64,000 bases of DNA from the NCBI RefSeq assembly GCF_027887165.1, contig NC_077232.1, positions 80,923,483 to 80,987,482 on the forward strand, in the 5' to 3' direction. Below the pieces are notes generated by a model. It was not told the origin of the DNA, ran no database searches, and saw only the letters and a list, made by a program, of their open reading frames with translations. Origin of the DNA: Monodelphis domestica (Eukaryota > Chordata > Mammalia > Didelphimorphia > Didelphidae). Both the position numbers and the translations under genes were made by a program. Position 1 is the first letter of the stretch; the number at the start of each line of letters is the position of its first letter. Positions 32,905 through 64,000 of the stretch are shown piece by piece.

Positions 32905-33155
32905 GAACCTTGACAAATCCTGGCAGATGAGAAAGCTGCTGCAGAGTTACAAGGAGCAAATTTCCCTAATTTATTTTTAAATTGAGAGATGGGTGAGAAG
33001 ACAAGAGAGTCTGCAAACCATAGACCAGTGAGCTTGACTTCACTTGTGGAACATACAATTAAAGGGCTGATTAGTGAGGATTTAGAGCAGAAAACAGTGA
33101 TTACTAAGAGTCAGCATGGGTTCACCAAGAACAAATCTATACCAGAATAATTCCC
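32905..33155 (+). repeat. CR1/L3 LINE reverse transcriptase fragment
   Basis: Translation gives HRPVSLTSLVEHTIKGLI, then a segment containing SQHGFTKNKS, matching the CR1-group RT motifs (NYRPVSLTS...; ...QHGFTKGKS). It ends in a stop soon after, so it is an old dead fragment. Confidence 0.6.
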
Positions 33156-33389
33156 TTTCATCTCTGAAAGGGCTATCGCATTGGTGTACTAACTGATGGA
33201 GAGCAGAAAGGTTAGACAGAAATTCTGTAAAGCTAGAATCACTAGATTTTGTTGTTAATTCAACAAATGTGTACTAAGCACTGCTATGTACAATCTAATG
33301 TGATAAGTGGTGAGGATACAAAGTTCTGCAAATAGCATGGCTTTGGACAAAATATCTCAAAATATTTTTGTAGATAAAATGACAAAAGC

Positions 33390-33930
33390 AACCAAATCAA
33401 TGAACATTTATTAATCCCTCAGTTCCACCAATAGTGTATTAGTGTACCCATTTTTCTACACCCCCTCAAACATTTGTCATTTTGCTCTTTTATCATTTAG
33501 CCAATCTGATAGGTGTGAGATGGTATTTTAAAACTGTTCTATTTGCATTTCCCCCATCAGTAATGATTTAGTGCATTTTTTTATATACATAGTTTTGATT
33601 TCTTCACCCAAAACTGTATGTTCATACCTTTTGACCATTTATTGACTGGGAAATGGCTTATTCTTATAAATTTGACAAAGTTCCCTATTAAGTTGAGATA
33701 TGAGACCTCTCTCTGAAAAACAACCCATTTCCTCCAAATTTTCTACTTTCCTTCTAATCTTAGCTACATTAGTTTTATTTGTATAAAACCTTTTTAATTT
33801 AATGTAATCAAAAATATTCATTTTATATCCCATAATTTCCTTCTATCTCTTGTTTATTCACAAATCCCTTCCCTAGCCATAAATCTGATAAGTAATATGT
33901 TCTCTGTTCTTCTAATTTGCTTATGATATC
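33390..33930 (-). repeat. L1 ORF2 C-terminal fragment
   Basis: The - strand encodes IFDYIKLKRFYTNKTNVAKI, then RRKVENLEE, homologous to NFDYIKLKSFCTNKTN in the L1 at 21688-25075. It is older, with several disruptions. Confidence 0.8.
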
Positions 33931-34359
33931 ATAATAATATCATGAATCCTGGCAGTTACATTCCAAATATTCTCCCTTTCTCCCTTGGCTGATCCACCTT
34001 TTTCTCTACCCTTCCCTTCCTATTAAACCCTTGACTTTCTTTTCCTAAGTTGTGGTAGAATGCTGCTGATTGGCGGTGTACTCTTAAGTGGACCTGAAAG
34101 CTGATAAAATCCAGAGCTGTAGCCCAGGTAGCTGAAGCTGCTAGTCAGCAAGAGCAGTTTTCCTTTACATGGTACTCTCTTTCCTTTTCAGTTTGGCCTC
34201 CTAGCTTTGACGACCCCCTCCTCTGTCAGTGAGCCCCCAGTGATAGATACACCCTATTCAAGAAGATCCCATTCCTCTTGGGCACAAGAATTCCCCAACA
34301 GCCTTTTGTTATTCAATCTTTTTACCAAGCATTTAGATTAAGAAACACAAGAAAACATT
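33931..34359. other. Short flank downstream of TNIP2
   Basis: No gene. 34060-34330 is non-repetitive (tgctgattggcggtgtactc) and could be conserved flanking sequence or an unrecognised old repeat. Confidence 0.35.
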
Positions 34360-35286
34360 ACGAGTCCCATCAATATATTTTATTATAAAAATAAGTAAAT
34401 ATAAAATATGTTTTAATTCTTCATATAAATTTCAGAATTCACAAGAAAAAAATTGCAACTTGCCAATACAAGGTACATCAGTGCAAAAACAGAAAAGGAC
34501 TTTGCTGCTCACAGAAACCTATTCCCTGCCCTTTACAAAAGACAGGGTAGTGATGCTCAGACTCCACTTCCTGAGCCAAATGTGGCTCATTCGTGCGACC
34601 TGAATGCTTCCCAAACTCCTACACTTTGTACTTGACACACTACAGCAGTGAAAGCTCTGGCGTAGCATCAGCATGGGGCTCGTTCTATATCTGATGGAGC
34701 AGGCGCTATGTGCTCTGCTCCTTGGCCACTGGGAAGAACAACCAGTAATGCTTATCGCTCCCAAAGATGGCCAAGTTTGCCTCAAACCATCCCACCTCAG
34801 CCACTTTCTACATATCAACTGCCCAAACTGGATAACGGTTTGGACCCTCTTTGGCTGAGCTGAAATCACACAGATGGCACAGTCAGAATTCTGACTATTA
34901 GAAATTGATGCTTTCTTCAACAGAAAGATAACTCTGTGGGTTCCTCTGCCGCACTCATCCTTGAAGGGATAGAATCTTACCCAGCTTTTTACCAGGCACT
35001 TAATAACCTGGTACACTGCCTTCCTACCCTTTCTGGAAAGATCTGATAGCTGGTTTCCCTTCACAACTCCAGTCTGTTGGCCATAGGTTTTGAGCTGGAA
35101 GGTCAGAACTCAAACGAGATCTGAATCAGATCCACCGCAGGATAACTGGTCTCATCGTTGATCACATGTCTCTAGTGAGCCATACTCCTTCAGGGTACCA
35201 GATTGTCCGGCTAAATGACCAGCAGAGAGTCTTTGTGGCTGATTCACCCTAGCCCTGCCTTTAGCCTGTGTCTTCAGGTGACTGGG
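34360..35286 (-). other. TNIP2: TNIP2 3' UTR (predicted)
   Basis: About 925 bp follow the TNIP2 stop codon on the - strand, free of interspersed repeats and ending just past an AATAAA. The repeat density rises sharply on both sides. A 181-codon frame inside it (34519-35064, - strand) is serine/arginine-rich without a recognised domain, so I treat it as chance. Confidence 0.7.
34379..34384 (-). terminator. TNIP2: Poly(A) signal AATAAA for TNIP2
   Basis: Reading the - strand: 'ttataataaaatatattgat'. It is the first canonical hexamer at the end of the repeat-free 3' UTR, with cleavage expected around 34355-34365. Confidence 0.6.
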
Positions 35287-63980
<28,694 letters not shown>

Positions 63981-64000
63981 GGCGGCGGGAAGCCGGGCTG

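Noticed and set aside
34519-35064. 181-codon open frame on the - strand
   Set aside because: It lies wholly inside the TNIP2 3' UTR, has no domain, and its composition (S, R, C, W) is unlike a real protein.

Overview
The window is mammalian nuclear DNA, almost certainly from a marsupial. It carries about 25 copies of a tRNA-derived SINE with a 'ggcagctgggtggctcagtgga' head, a box B GGTTCAAATC and a 'aagacggaaggtaagggttt' tail. It also carries marsupial-type L1, a second marsupial SINE family, L2, CR1/L3 and MIR. I cannot tell from sequence alone whether the species is an American opossum or an Australian marsupial.

Two protein-coding genes are present and they converge. On the left, the last coding exon of FAM193A (1470-1563, + strand) and its probable 3' UTR (to about 2365) enter from outside the window. 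On the right, the complete coding part of TNIP2 (ABIN-2) runs on the - strand from the start codon at 63980 to the stop at 35287. It has six coding exons, all joined in phase 0, that predict 491 residues. Its 3' UTR continues to about 34360, and its CpG-rich first exon touches the right edge, so most of the promoter lies outside. The order FAM193A > < TNIP2 is that of human 4p16.3.

Layout. 1-1469: end of the last FAM193A intron, with a hAT-type element and MIR. 2366-34359: intergenic, dominated by L2, MIR, SINEs, a damaged L1 (21688-25075) and three likely solo LTRs (14186-14497, 26821-27921, 29473-30289). 34360-63980: TNIP2, whose first intron (14.5 kb) holds most of the SINEs.

I saw no unknown protein system. 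The most interesting observations are structural. A 172 bp patch fills a large internal deletion of the L1 and is about 97% identical to sequence 6.3 kb upstream. A 7SL RNA-derived retrocopy, unexpected in a marsupial, sits inside a hAT element with a perfect 8 bp target duplication. A 108 bp segment of an L2 is tandemly triplicated. There is an inverted duplication around a SINE tail, and two solo LTRs are each precisely inserted into a SINE. The predicted TNIP2 protein also has an N-terminal coiled-coil extension relative to the human protein as I remember it.
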